The notes under the pieces: model-generated
What the model was told of the DNA's origin: nothing
Seen by the model: only the letters and a program-made list of their open reading frames with translations
Databases searched by the model: none
Assembly (NCBI GenBank): GCA_030037405.1
Contig: JASHRK010000321.1
Location: 1-23,340 of the forward strand
Reading direction: 5' to 3'
DNA: 23,340 bases
DNA from: Acidimicrobiales bacterium
GTDB lineage: Bacteria; Actinomycetota; Acidimicrobiia; Acidimicrobiales; Bog-793
Program-made: the position numbers and the translations under genes
Part shown: positions 1 to 7,870 of the stretch, piece by piece
Layout of the letters: the number at the start of each line of letters is the position of its first letter
Numbering within the stretch: the first letter of the stretch is position 1

Positions 1-13
1 TCAATACGAATGA

Positions 14-1483
14 TCAAACGACTACGGTCTTCGAGCGCCCGAGTACGGCTCCACTTGCGTCGCGAGCTTCGGCAACGACATAACGGGCCGAGCCGGTGAC
101 GTCCATGGTGGTGACGAAACCAAGGCGTGGCGAGGAGGCGACCAGCTGGAGGTCGCCTGCGTGGAGCCCTGCCAGCACGTCCCAGCTGGCCACCTCGGTG
201 GCGCCGTTCCAGCTTGCGAGGACTGCGAGCCTCTCCGCCCCCAACCGCGCGACGGAAGCCTCCGGGTCGCTTGCGGGCTTGCCGGTCCAGGTGAACTTGA
301 AGGCTCGGTACGAATGCGAGTGGAGGGGCAACCGGGCGTCGTAGAGGAGCGTGGCTCCGGCGGTGTACTCGGAGAAGTAAGGCTCGTCACCCCAACCCAC
401 GAAGACGTTGCCACCCTCCAGCAACTGCATGCTTCCCTGGCTCGTGGCAAGTAAGGAGGGATCGGGCAGGTACTGCTCGACGAAAGTCGCCTTCATCGAA
501 GCCGTGTCGAGCAGGAGCTTGAGGCCGCGTGACTCCTTCTCCTCGGCCGTGATCCCGGCCCCGTCGTCGAAGAGGGTGAGCATGCCGCCTGGGTGCGTGC
601 GGGCGTCGTGTTGCCAGTAGAACCTCGTCCTCGGGCCCATCGTGAAGTCGCTCTCCTTCCCGTTGAGCCGCCAGATCACCGTTCCCGTGGAACGGTCGAG
701 CTTGTAGACGGCCCAGGTGTGGCGGGAGGAGATGACGAGGTTGCCGTCCGTGTCGACGCAGATCGAGTTGAGGTGGAAGAAGTCCCATGCTGCCGAGGAA
801 GACGTCGGCACGGGTGCGTAGGAGAGGTCGAAGGCCACGTGCTTGGCGGCATCCCACTGGAAGAGCACCTTGCCGGTTGCCACGTCCACCTCCTGCACGA
901 AGCAGTTGAGGAGCTTGCCGTCACGAGCCCCTCCCACGGCGGAGAGGTCGGCCCGCTCGACCCGGTAGGCGGTGAAGAGCGCCGTCCCCTCGGGGGTGAG
1001 GACGAACTCGTGCAGGTCGCCGTGGAGGCCGTTACCAGCCCTGACGGTGGTCACCCTGCGGTAGGAGGAGTCGTAGATCGGGTAGTAGCCCTTGCCGTAG
1101 CCGGCCACGTTCCTCCCCTCCCACCAGGTGAGCACGGGCTCGCCTCTGTACTGCTGAACCTGGAGATTCGTCGAGCCGTGCGCCACCGGGAGGAACCAGA
1201 TCAGCTCACGGTCCTCGTCCACGATCATCGGCCCGTTCTGGTAACCCTCCAGCTGGGACGCCGTAAGGAAGACGTACCCAGGGGCAACGTCACTCGCCGG
1301 CGGGAGGACGACGGAGATCTGCTGGGGGTCCATGCCGGCAAACTCCGAGTCCATCGACTCCGGCCGGCTGGCACCGTGGTGGCGTAGAGCGCTCCTTGCC
1401 AGTCCGCAGCCGCCAGCACCAAGAACGGGCGCCGTCGCCGTCAGAGCTAGGAACCTTCGCCTGCTCAACCGACCCGCACACAC
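14..1483 (-). CDS. Tat-exported arylsulfate sulfotransferase (ASST family)
   Basis: Predicted PAPS-independent sulfotransferase of 489 aa that moves sulfate from an aryl sulfate donor to an acceptor outside the cytoplasmic membrane. The N-terminus has a twin-arginine motif (SRRRFLAL, residues 7-14), a hydrophobic stretch and a Cys at 26 that could be an atypical lipobox. Propeller-type ASST motifs follow: DLHEF (H158), FFHLNS (H237), SSRHTW (R254), FYWQHDAR (H292), LFDDG, then GWGDEPYFSEY. By memory of E. coli AssT these match His252, His356, Arg374 and the sulfurylated His436. The last ~70 residues (ASWNGATEV onward) look like a small beta domain shared with both paralogs in this window. The GTG at 1483 is the first start after an in-frame stop; an AAGGAG lies at 1498-1503, rather far upstream. 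The gene is divergent from cysQ. Family assignment is firm; catalytic activity and substrates are inferred. Confidence 0.88.
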   Translation of the reverse strand: MCAGRLSRRRFLALTATAPVLGAGGCGLARSALRHHGASRPESMDSEFAGMDPQQISVVLPPASDVAPGYVFLTASQLEGYQNGPMIVDEDRELIWFLPVAHGSTNLQVQQYRGEPVLTWWEGRNVAGYGKGYYPIYDSSYRRVTTVRAGNGLHGDLHEFVLTPEGTALFTAYRVERADLSAVGGARDGKLLNCFVQEVDVATGKVLFQWDAAKHVAFDLSYAPVPTSSSAAWDFFHLNSICVDTDGNLVISSRHTWAVYKLDRSTGTVIWRLNGKESDFTMGPRTRFYWQHDARTHPGGMLTLFDDGAGITAEEKESRGLKLLLDTASMKATFVEQYLPDPSLLATSQGSMQLLEGGNVFVGWGDEPYFSEYTAGATLLYDARLPLHSHSYRAFKFTWTGKPASDPEASVARLGAERLAVLASWNGATEVASWDVLAGLHAGDLQLVASSPRLGFVTTMDVTGSARYVVAEARDASGAVLGRSKTVVV

Positions 1484-1524
1484 CTTGATTCAACCCGCTC
1501 CTTGCCCGCGCATGGAACACAGAC

Positions 1525-1552
1525 CATATACGGCATCTCTTGGGTATTGCAA
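1525..1552 (-). promoter_or_regulatory. Candidate promoter of the leftward ASST gene
   Basis: On the minus strand, TTGCAA (1552-1547), a 16-nt spacer and TATATG (1530-1525) resemble a housekeeping -35/-10 pair, each matching consensus at 4 of 6 positions. Transcription would begin near 1518, leaving a leader of about 35 nt before the GTG at 1483 that contains the AAGGAG at 1503-1498. Called by eye only. Confidence 0.35.
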
Positions 1553-1591
1553 AGAGCGACACCACCGTTTACTGTGACATTGCTCTGATGC

Positions 1592-1606
1592 ACCCTGATA
1601 CAGGGT
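1592..1606. promoter_or_regulatory. Perfect inverted repeat, possible operator
   Basis: ACCCTG-ATA-CAGGGT is a perfect 6-bp inverted repeat with a 3-nt centre. It lies between the divergent ASST gene and cysQ, upstream of the candidate leftward promoter. Its symmetry and position fit a dimeric regulator's site. No regulator gene lies nearby in this locus, so the cognate protein is unknown. Confidence 0.35.
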
Positions 1607-1631
1607 ACTCACATTGAAAATACAGCGTTTT

Positions 1632-1648
1632 CCCAGTAACGCACTGGG
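1632..1648. promoter_or_regulatory. Second perfect inverted repeat, possible operator
   Basis: CCCAGT-AACGC-ACTGGG is a perfect 6-bp inverted repeat with a 5-nt centre, about 25 bp from the first one. The half-site ACTGGGT recurs at 1697-1703, just inside the predicted cysQ start. A weak -35/-10 pair for the rightward operon (TTGCCA at 1649-1654, 17-nt spacer, TCCATT at 1672-1677) begins immediately after this repeat, so a bound protein there could affect cysQ transcription. Confidence 0.35.
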
Positions 1649-1677
1649 TTGCCAACACGATTACTCACACATCCATT

Positions 1678-1697
1678 CCGTTTGAAACCGTTTGAAA
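1678..1697. repeat. Tandem 10-bp direct repeat at the cysQ start
   Basis: CCGTTTGAAA occurs twice in tandem (1678-1687 and 1688-1697). The second copy contains the TTG at 1692 taken as the cysQ start. It could be a regulator site or chance; its place at the edge of the relatively AT-rich intergenic stretch makes it worth recording. Confidence 0.5.
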
Positions 1698-2534
1698 CTG
1701 GGTCACCCCCTGCATCGATACGACCAAGCCTCTGAGCATGTGAAGGCGGCCGCGATCGCCTTCGAAGCCGGTCAACTGCTTCTCGCGCTGCGAGAACAGC
1801 TGCTCGATCCTGGCGCGCTCGGGAGCGCGACCGCCGATGTCTCCTCCAACAAGCTGATTCGCGAGCGATTGTGCGAGCACTTCCCCGACGACGGCGTTCT
1901 CTCCGAAGAGTCTCCGGATAACTCGGATCGCTTGAGCAGGCGACGGGTGTGGATCGTCGATCCGCTTGACGGCACCCGCGAGTTCGGAGAGCCTCCCCGA
2001 GACGACTGGGCGGTCCACGTCGCCCTGGCGGCTGGGCACACGCTCCGCACCGGTGCGGTCGCCATCCCGGCAAAGGGCATGTTGTTCACCACTGCCGCCC
2101 CCCTCGCACCTTCCGAGGGTCCCGTCGGGCAGAGCTGCAAGCGCTCAGGAGCTGGCCCTTTGCGTATCGCGGTAAGCCGGACGCGCCCTCCCGCCGAGGC
2201 GACTCTCCTCAGCGAACAGCTGGGGGCGGAGCTCGTGCCGATGGGCTCGGCCGGGGTCAAGACCATGGCCGTCCTTCGAGGTGAGGTGGACGCCTATGTG
2301 CACTCCGGCGGCCAGTACGAGTGGGACTCGGCCGCTCCGGTGGCGATCGCCCAGCTGAACGGCCTGCACGCCTCACGACTCGACGGGTCCTTGTTCCGCT
2401 GGAACCAGCCGAGTCCCTGGCTCCCGGACCTCCTCGTCTGCCGCCCTGAGCACGCCCGTTCCATCCTCGGGGTGCTCGGTGCTCCGCCTCCGAGGTCCCG
2501 ACGGCCCGGACGGCGCAGGGCGACCGAACAGTAA
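1692..2534 (+). CDS. cysQ: CysQ, 3'-phosphoadenosine 5'-phosphate (PAP) phosphatase
   Basis: Cytosolic Mg-dependent phosphatase of the inositol monophosphatase superfamily, 280 aa, converting PAP (left over when a sulfotransferase uses PAPS) to AMP; family members may also act on PAPS or inositol phosphates. Metal-site motifs are all present: LSEES (E72/E73), WIVDPLDGTREF (D90, D93) and EWDSAAP (D212). Stretches such as RDDWAVH and ASRLDGS match my memory of Mycobacterium tuberculosis CysQ (Rv2131c). It is the first gene of a rightward operon whose next gene is a PAPS-type sulfotransferase, so its job here is probably to relieve product inhibition of sulfation. The start is uncertain: TTG 1692 has no clear Shine-Dalgarno, and GTG 1740 (before KAAAIAFEAG) is an alternative that keeps the whole fold. 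The Arg-rich tail (about residues 265-280) is not a family feature. Confidence 0.92.
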   Translation: MKLGHPLHRYDQASEHVKAAAIAFEAGQLLLALREQLLDPGALGSATADVSSNKLIRERLCEHFPDDGVLSEESPDNSDRLSRRRVWIVDPLDGTREFGEPPRDDWAVHVALAAGHTLRTGAVAIPAKGMLFTTAAPLAPSEGPVGQSCKRSGAGPLRIAVSRTRPPAEATLLSEQLGAELVPMGSAGVKTMAVLRGEVDAYVHSGGQYEWDSAAPVAIAQLNGLHASRLDGSLFRWNQPSPWLPDLLVCRPEHARSILGVLGAPPPRSRRPGRRRATEQ

Positions 2535-2556
2535 AGGAATAGTAAAGGAAAGGAAG
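2530..2556 (+). repeat. Direct repeat and purine-rich ribosome-binding stretch
   Basis: AGTAAAGGAA occurs at 2530-2539 and again at 2541-2550, followed by AGGAAG at 2551-2556. The first copy includes the cysQ stop codon. The stretch gives several overlapping Shine-Dalgarno-like sequences 11 nt or more before the sulfotransferase ATG at 2568, a longer spacing than usual, and is clearly less GC-rich than its surroundings. Confidence 0.5.
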
Positions 2557-2567
2557 TGTGAGAACAT

Positions 2568-3275
2568 ATGAAGCTCATCGGCGCCGGGCTCCCACGGACG
2601 GCAACGTTGTCACAGAAGATCGCCCTCGAGATGCTCGGTCTCGGACCCTGCTACCACATGGTGACAGTCCTGAGCAACCTCAGCCTCGCAGACCAGTGGC
2701 AGGCGGAGTTCATCGAGGGAAGCGGGCACTTCGACGAGATCTTTGACGGCTACCGAGCGACAGTGGACTGGCCGGGATCGTTCTTTTACAGAGAGCTCTG
2801 CGACTTCTACCCCGACGCCAAGGTCCTCCTCAGCACTCGCGACGGCGCGTCCTGGGAACAGAGCATGACCAACACGATCTGGGGGGTTCTCTATGGCGAC
2901 ACCCTCATCCAGGACCTGTCTTCTGCCTGGAGCCGAGTCGATCCCGCCTGGGACTCCTACATCCAGCTCATGAAGAACATGTGGGAGAAGAGCGGGCTCA
3001 TGTCGGCCGGCGATGACGCTCCGGGCTCGATGGCGCGGGCGATGGAGCGCTACAACGCCGAGGTGATCGCGACGGTCCCACCTGAGCGCCTGCTCGTCTG
3101 GTCGGCAGGCGACGGCTTCGGACCCCTCTGTGAGTTCCTTGAGCTACCCGTACCGGACGCCCCCTTCCCGCACGTCAACGACTCGAAGATGTTCGCCGAG
3201 AGGATCGTCGCCTCGTCCCTCGCCAGCCTCACGACGTGGCACGCGGAGGAGAGCGCGACAGCAGAGAAGGTATGA
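2568..3275 (+). CDS. P-loop (PAPS-dependent) sulfotransferase family protein
   Basis: Cytosolic sulfotransferase-like protein of 235 aa, close to the usual length of the small Sulfotransfer_4 type. The 5'-phosphosulfate loop is at the extreme N-terminus (GAGLPRTATLS, residues 5-15), followed by the typical LGLGPCYHM (residues 23-31). The Arg/Ser pair of the 3'-phosphate-binding segment is seen in STRDGASWEQS (R91, S95). The C-terminal PVPDAPFPHVND (about 194-205) is also family-typical. The loop has P9 and A12 where I expect Gly (GRTGT), so its chemistry should be checked. It presumably transfers sulfate from PAPS to a small acceptor, which cannot be named from sequence. The gene lies 33 bp after cysQ and overlaps the next start by 4 bases (ATGA), tying PAP removal and export to its activity. 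Confidence 0.85.
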   Translation: MKLIGAGLPRTATLSQKIALEMLGLGPCYHMVTVLSNLSLADQWQAEFIEGSGHFDEIFDGYRATVDWPGSFFYRELCDFYPDAKVLLSTRDGASWEQSMTNTIWGVLYGDTLIQDLSSAWSRVDPAWDSYIQLMKNMWEKSGLMSAGDDAPGSMARAMERYNAEVIATVPPERLLVWSAGDGFGPLCEFLELPVPDAPFPHVNDSKMFAERIVASSLASLTTWHAEESATAEKV

Positions 3276-6265
3276 ACCTCGCCACCCGCGCAGTCGGTCG
3301 TCGAGGGCAGGAAGAGCCGCCACCCGCCAAGGTGCGATTGAGCAGCCAGCAGGCATGGCTGCTCGGCGTCTGCTGCGTCGCCCAGTTCATGGTCATCCTC
3401 GACTTGAGCATCGTGAACGTGGCGCTGCCTTCGATCCAGACGAGCCTCAATTTCTCCGCCGTCGGGCTCCAGTGGGTCGTCGACGCCTACGCCATCGCCT
3501 TCGCCGGGTTCCTCATGCTCGGTGGGCGGGCGACCGACCACTACGGACAGCGCAAGCTCTTCGTCTTCGCGCTGACGCTGTTCGCCCTCGCCTCCCTGGC
3601 GGGAGGGAGCGCTACGACTAAGGACATGCTGATCGCCGCCCGGGCGGCGCAGGGGCTGAGCGGGGCGCTGATGGCCGCCTCGTCCCTCGCCATCGTCACC
3701 TCGTCGTTCGCCGGGCAGGCGCGCCAGCGAGCGATCGGGCTGTGGGGAGCGATGAACGGGGCGGGTGGGGCAGCCGGGACGCTGTTTGGCGGCGTCATCA
3801 CCGAGAGCCTTGGGTGGCGCTGGGTCCTTCTCATCAACCCACCGATCGGGCTGATCGCCGCCGCAGTGGCGCTCAAGGTGGTGAACGAGCGCCGCAAGGA
3901 GGACACCGGCTCGAGCTTCGACCTGACCGGGGCGACTATCCTCACCTGCTCGCTCGTCGCCATCGTCTACGGCGTAGTGAACGCGGCCAGCTCCAGCTGG
4001 CTCGCTCCTTTGGCCATCGGCCCGATCGTGGGCGGCGTGGCGCTGTCGTTCGTCTTCGTCTACGTCGAGACCCACGTCGCCAAGGCTCCCCTCGTGCCCT
4101 TCAAGGCGCTCACGAGACCCGTCTGGATCACCAACGGCGTGGTGCTCGCCTTCAGCGCCGCCTTGTTCCCGATGTGGTTCGTCAGCTCGCTCTACATGCA
4201 ACAGGTGCTCGGGCTCTCCCCTCTCGACACCGGCCTCGCCTTCCTGCCGATGGCGCTCATCATCATGCTGTCCGCCCAGCGTGCCGGCCATCTCGTCGGC
4301 CGCTTCGGCGTGCGGGCGGTGCTCGTGAGCGGGCTCGCGATGATGCTGACCGCCATGCTGCTCTTCGCCCGGATCGAAGCCAGCGGGAACGCCCTCTACT
4401 ACATCGTCCTCCCCGGGCTGCTCATGGCGCTCGGGATCGGCCTCTCGGTCGTCGGCTCCACTATCGCGGCAGTGCAAAGCGCCGGGCCGGAGAAAGCCGG
4501 CCTTGTCTCCGGACTCGTCAACACCGCCCGCCAGTCAGGCGGTGGTCTCGGTCTTGCCCTCTTGATCTCGGTCGGGACAGAGCTCACGAGCCGCCTTATC
4601 GGCGAGAACAAGGCGGCGCCGGCTGCTCTCACCGATGGCTACAGGCTTGCCTACCTCATCGGGGCAGGCTTCGTCCTCGTCGCCCTCGCCGTGGCGGCCT
4701 TCTTGCTCCCCCGGCCAGCTCCTCAGGTGTCGCAGCGGTGCCGCTACTTGAGGCTCCCTGTTGGCGTGGCCGCTGTGATCGCCGCCTTCCTCGCCGTGGA
4801 CCTCGGCATCGCCGGGGACGCCGGTGGACCGATCGGGGCGTGGACGGCGACGGGCGCCTACAGCTTCGTCTCAGCGCCGGCACTGCACCCGCCGATCATC
4901 CGTACGATCTCGAAGGACCCGGGCGTCTCGCCTGCGCCCGGATACATCATGGTGGGGAACTTCTACGACTTGACGACGACGCCGATGGACGGCCAGAGCG
5001 GTCCGCTGCTGTTGAACAACCGGCTCCAGCCGGTCTGGTTCCGGCCCGTGCCCGACAACGTCGTGGCCTCGAACCTGAGCATCCAGACGTTCGAGGGCAA
5101 GCCGGCTCTCGCCTGGTGGCAAGGCGTGGTCACCGACACCGGTGAGACCGAGAGCGGTGAAGACGTCGTCGTGAACCAGCACTACCAAGTGGTGGCGAGG
5201 CTAAAGGGAGCCGATGGGTGGACCATCACCATGCACTCGCTTGTCATCGAGGGCGATGACGCCTGGGTGACGGCAAACAAGAACATTCCGATGAACCTCC
5301 TCAAGTACGGCGGTTCGCAGGACGGCGTCCTCACCGACTCTGCAGTCCAGGAGTACAACCTGAAGACTGGTCGCCTCATAAGGAACTGGAACGCCCTCAA
5401 ACACATCCCGCTGTCCGACTCGCACGCCATCCCCCAGGACAACGGCTATCCCTGGGATGCCTATCACGTCAACTCGATCAGCCTTGCCCCGGGGGGCTCG
5501 GCGCTCGTCGTCTCGATGCGTAACACGTGGGCGGTCTACCTCGTCAGTACGAAAACGGGCAGGATCGAGTGGGAGCTGGGTGGCAAGCGCTCGAGCTTCA
5601 GCTTCGGCCCCGGTGCCGAGTTCGAGTGGCAGCACGACGTGACGCTCGACTCGGGCTCGGTCGTCACACTGTTCGACGACCACTGCTGCCAGATAAGCGG
5701 CGCCGGGACCTACGTGGCGGCGAGTGGCCCATCGCGAGCCCTCGTGCTCAAGCTGAACCTGAAGAGCCACACGGCAGCTTTGGTCGCCCAGTACACGCAT
5801 GGCTCGAGCTTCGATGCCGCCTACATGGGGAGCGTCCAACTCCTCCCGGGTGGCAAGGTGCTCGTGGGCTGGGGCGCCCAGCCGGAGTTCTCCGAGTACA
5901 CCAAGTCCGGCAAGCTCATCTTCGACGCTCGCTTCCCCGGCCCCGACCTGAGCTACCGGGCGATCTCGCTCCCGCACTGGGTGGGACTGCCGCTCACCAA
6001 GCCGAGTGCGGCTGCCCGGCGTTCGGGCGGGAAGACCACGGTCTACGCCAGCTGGAACGGCGCCACCCGGGTGACGGCATGGCGAGTTCTCGCCGGGCCC
6101 GATGCCGCCGACATGAGAGTGCTCGCCGAGAAGGCGAAGTCCGGGTTCGAGACGGCGATACCGGTCAGTGGGTCCGCAAGGTTCCTCAAGGTCGAAGCAT
6201 TAGATTCCCACGGGACGGTGATCGGTGTGTCCCGCGCCTTCGCGCCACGGAGGGGAGCGACCTGA
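3272..6265 (+). CDS. MFS exporter fused to an extracytoplasmic arylsulfate sulfotransferase domain
   Basis: One uninterrupted 997-residue reading frame. Residues ~28-485 form an MFS exporter of the 14-helix DHA2 (EmrB/QacA) type: LDLSIVNVALP (43-53) and the loop motif GGRATDHYGQRK (84-95) are characteristic. A fifteenth hydrophobic helix (about 495-516) follows, then a complete ASST domain (~530-997) with H655 (TMHS), H732 (YHVNS), R750 (SMRNTW) and H788 (WQHDV), the same four positions as in its neighbours. With both MFS termini inside, the extra helix places the ASST domain outside, where such enzymes act. The two residues after QHD are V-T instead of A-R, and FDDHCC (H804, C805, C806) adds a vicinal Cys pair. 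The ATG at 3272 overlaps the sulfotransferase stop; an earlier in-frame start at 3236 would overlap it much more. Exported substrate unknown; a sulfated carrier is my inference. Confidence 0.88.
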   Translation: MNLATRAVGRRGQEEPPPAKVRLSSQQAWLLGVCCVAQFMVILDLSIVNVALPSIQTSLNFSAVGLQWVVDAYAIAFAGFLMLGGRATDHYGQRKLFVFALTLFALASLAGGSATTKDMLIAARAAQGLSGALMAASSLAIVTSSFAGQARQRAIGLWGAMNGAGGAAGTLFGGVITESLGWRWVLLINPPIGLIAAAVALKVVNERRKEDTGSSFDLTGATILTCSLVAIVYGVVNAASSSWLAPLAIGPIVGGVALSFVFVYVETHVAKAPLVPFKALTRPVWITNGVVLAFSAALFPMWFVSSLYMQQVLGLSPLDTGLAFLPMALIIMLSAQRAGHLVGRFGVRAVLVSGLAMMLTAMLLFARIEASGNALYYIVLPGLLMALGIGLSVVGSTIAAVQSAGPEKAGLVSGLVNTARQSGGGLGLALLISVGTELTSRLIGENKAAPAALTDGYRLAYLIGAGFVLVALAVAAFLLPRPAPQVSQRCRYLRLPVGVAAVIAAFLAVDLGIAGDAGGPIGAWTATGAYSFVSAPALHPPIIRTISKDPGVSPAPGYIMVGNFYDLTTTPMDGQSGPLLLNNRLQPVWFRPVPDNVVASNLSIQTFEGKPALAWWQGVVTDTGETESGEDVVVNQHYQVVARLKGADGWTITMHSLVIEGDDAWVTANKNIPMNLLKYGGSQDGVLTDSAVQEYNLKTGRLIRNWNALKHIPLSDSHAIPQDNGYPWDAYHVNSISLAPGGSALVVSMRNTWAVYLVSTKTGRIEWELGGKRSSFSFGPGAEFEWQHDVTLDSGSVVTLFDDHCCQISGAGTYVAASGPSRALVLKLNLKSHTAALVAQYTHGSSFDAAYMGSVQLLPGGKVLVGWGAQPEFSEYTKSGKLIFDARFPGPDLSYRAISLPHWVGLPLTKPSAAARRSGGKTTVYASWNGATRVTAWRVLAGPDAADMRVLAEKAKSGFETAIPVSGSARFLKVEALDSHGTVIGVSRAFAPRRGAT

Positions 6266-6328
6266 AGTGACCCGAGAAGCCTGATGCCGGACCCCACCAC
6301 GAGCGACTCGAGAGAGAGGGCCTCCTTG

Positions 6329-7870
6329 ATGCCGCGCTTCAGCCGGAGGCAGCTCGTGCAAGGGGCCGGCGGTCTGGCGGCGATCGGGCTCGCCGGGTTG
6401 ATCGGCTACGAGTGGCCGCGCCCGGAGGAGCGCCCCGCCCGCTTCCCGAGATCGACGATGTCCTCCACTCTGGTCCCCGCCGAGACATGGACGTTTCTCA
6501 CCGAACCAGACCTCCATCCGCCGGCAGTGAGCATCACACCCAGCTACGAGGAGAGACGGGACCACCTGACGAGCTCGCCGCGCTTCATCTTCATCTCCCC
6601 GAGGCACACGACATCGGCACCGAGCCAGCAGGGCCTCATGATCCTCGATCGGCTCGGGCGACTCGTGTGGTTCAAGCCCGTGCTCAAGGCGGCTCCGTTC
6701 GACCTGATGGTGCAACAGTACGAGAATCAGCCGGTGCTCACCTGGTGGCAGGGGCGCGTGATCGAAGGATACGGGCTCGGCTCCGGACGAATCGCCGACA
6801 GCTCGTACCACACCGTCCAGCGGGTCCATGCCGGGGATGGCCTCCGCGAAGACCTTCACGAGCTGCAGGTCACGGCGGCGGGTACCGCTCTCATCACCGC
6901 CTACGAGAGAGCGAAGACCAACCTGTCGTCGGTCGGAGGGCCGAGTTGGGGCCCCGTCCTCATCAGCCACGTGCAGGAGATCGACCTCGCGACCGGCTCG
7001 GTCCTCTTCGACTGGAACAGCCTCGATCACGTCGCCCTCGACGAGAGCTACCTCGCCCTCCCACAGGACAAGACGACCGCCTACGACTATTTCCACGTCA
7101 ACTCGATCGCCGAGCTGCCCGACGGCAACCTCCTGATCTCGGCCCGCAACACATGGGCCCTCTACAAGCTCGATCGAGCGAACGGGCGCGTGCTCTGGCG
7201 CATGAACGGCAAGCGGTCCGATTTCACCATGGGGGCCGGTACTCACTTCTACTGGCAGCACGACGCTCGCATGCCGACCGAGGGCACGCTGACGCTGTTC
7301 GACGACGGAGCGTTGCCGGCCGAGGAACGCCAGTCCCGAGCCTTGCTGCTCGCCGTCGACGCGTCCTCCAGGCAGGTCTCGCTGCAGCGCGCCTATCTGA
7401 ACCCGGCTGGGTTTCTCGCGAGCAACCAGGGGAGCGCTCAGCTCCTTCCTGACGGCCGGATGTTCGTCGGTTGGGGAAGCCAACCCTACTTCTCGGAGTT
7501 CGCGCCCGACGGCGCTCTCCTCCTCAACGGCGAGCTGCCTACACCGGTCCGCTCATATCGCGCCTACACCTATGACTGGGTGGGCAAGCCGACGGCGCCA
7601 CCGCGCGTCGCCGCCCGTTCGGACCCGGCCGGCGGTGCAGTCGTCTATGCGAGCTGGAACGGTTCGACGGAGATCGGCAGCTGGACGATCCTTGCCGGAA
7701 AGACGGCGGCTGATCTCGAACCCGTCGGGTCACAAGAGTGGTCCGGCTTCGAGACCGCCGTCGCCGTGAACGCGAGCGGCCCTTACTTCTCGGCCCTCGC
7801 GACCGACGCAGCCGGCCACGTGCTGCGAAGGACGCCGCCCGTCCTGCTCGGCAGCGGGAGGGAAGGGTGA
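6329..7870 (+). CDS. Second Tat-exported arylsulfate sulfotransferase (ASST family)
   Basis: ASST-family protein of 513 aa, predicted to act outside the membrane. The ATG at 6329 is preferred over 6284 because GAGAGAGGG sits 8 nt upstream and because it puts the twin-arginine motif (FSRRQLVQG) and hydrophobic segment right at the N-terminus. Active-site candidates are H177 (DLHEL), H256 (YFHVNS), R273 (SARNTW) and H311 (YWQHDAR), followed by LFDDG and GWGSQPYFSEF. The C-terminal ~75 residues repeat the ASWNGSTEI module of the other two ASSTs. It resembles the leftward gene at 14-1483 more than it does the MFS-fused domain, for example in QHDAR and SDFTMG. It follows the fusion gene by 63 bp and overlaps the lipoprotein start by 4 bp, so it is probably co-transcribed with both. 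Confidence 0.87.
   Translation: MPRFSRRQLVQGAGGLAAIGLAGLIGYEWPRPEERPARFPRSTMSSTLVPAETWTFLTEPDLHPPAVSITPSYEERRDHLTSSPRFIFISPRHTTSAPSQQGLMILDRLGRLVWFKPVLKAAPFDLMVQQYENQPVLTWWQGRVIEGYGLGSGRIADSSYHTVQRVHAGDGLREDLHELQVTAAGTALITAYERAKTNLSSVGGPSWGPVLISHVQEIDLATGSVLFDWNSLDHVALDESYLALPQDKTTAYDYFHVNSIAELPDGNLLISARNTWALYKLDRANGRVLWRMNGKRSDFTMGAGTHFYWQHDARMPTEGTLTLFDDGALPAEERQSRALLLAVDASSRQVSLQRAYLNPAGFLASNQGSAQLLPDGRMFVGWGSQPYFSEFAPDGALLLNGELPTPVRSYRAYTYDWVGKPTAPPRVAARSDPAGGAVVYASWNGSTEIGSWTILAGKTAADLEPVGSQEWSGFETAVAVNASGPYFSALATDAAGHVLRRTPPVLLGSGREG

Noticed and set aside
3050..4477. 475-codon open frame on the minus strand
   Set aside because: It lies opposite the sulfotransferase and MFS coding sequences, its product is a low-complexity mix of Arg, Glu, Gly and His, and no family motif is seen. 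It is an antisense shadow of GC-rich codons.
3742..5145. 467-codon open frame on the plus strand inside the MFS-ASST gene
   Set aside because: Out-of-frame shadow with an Arg-rich product; the overlapping frame has unmistakable MFS and ASST motifs.
3272..6265. Idea that the MFS-ASST fusion is two genes merged by a sequencing error
   Set aside because: The frame runs without a break through a transmembrane helix and linker of normal composition, and the topology of the joined product makes sense. An error cannot be excluded without reads, but nothing in the sequence points to one.
6200..7483. 427-codon minus-strand frame opposite the second ASST
   Set aside because: Composition typical of an antisense shadow, no recognizable domain, and it overlaps a well-supported gene.
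14..7870. Possibility that the ASST-like proteins are PQQ-dependent dehydrogenases or generic propellers
   Set aside because: The spaced His, HxNS, SxR and WQHD motifs fit the ASST family specifically, and the tryptophan-docking repeats of PQQ enzymes are not apparent.
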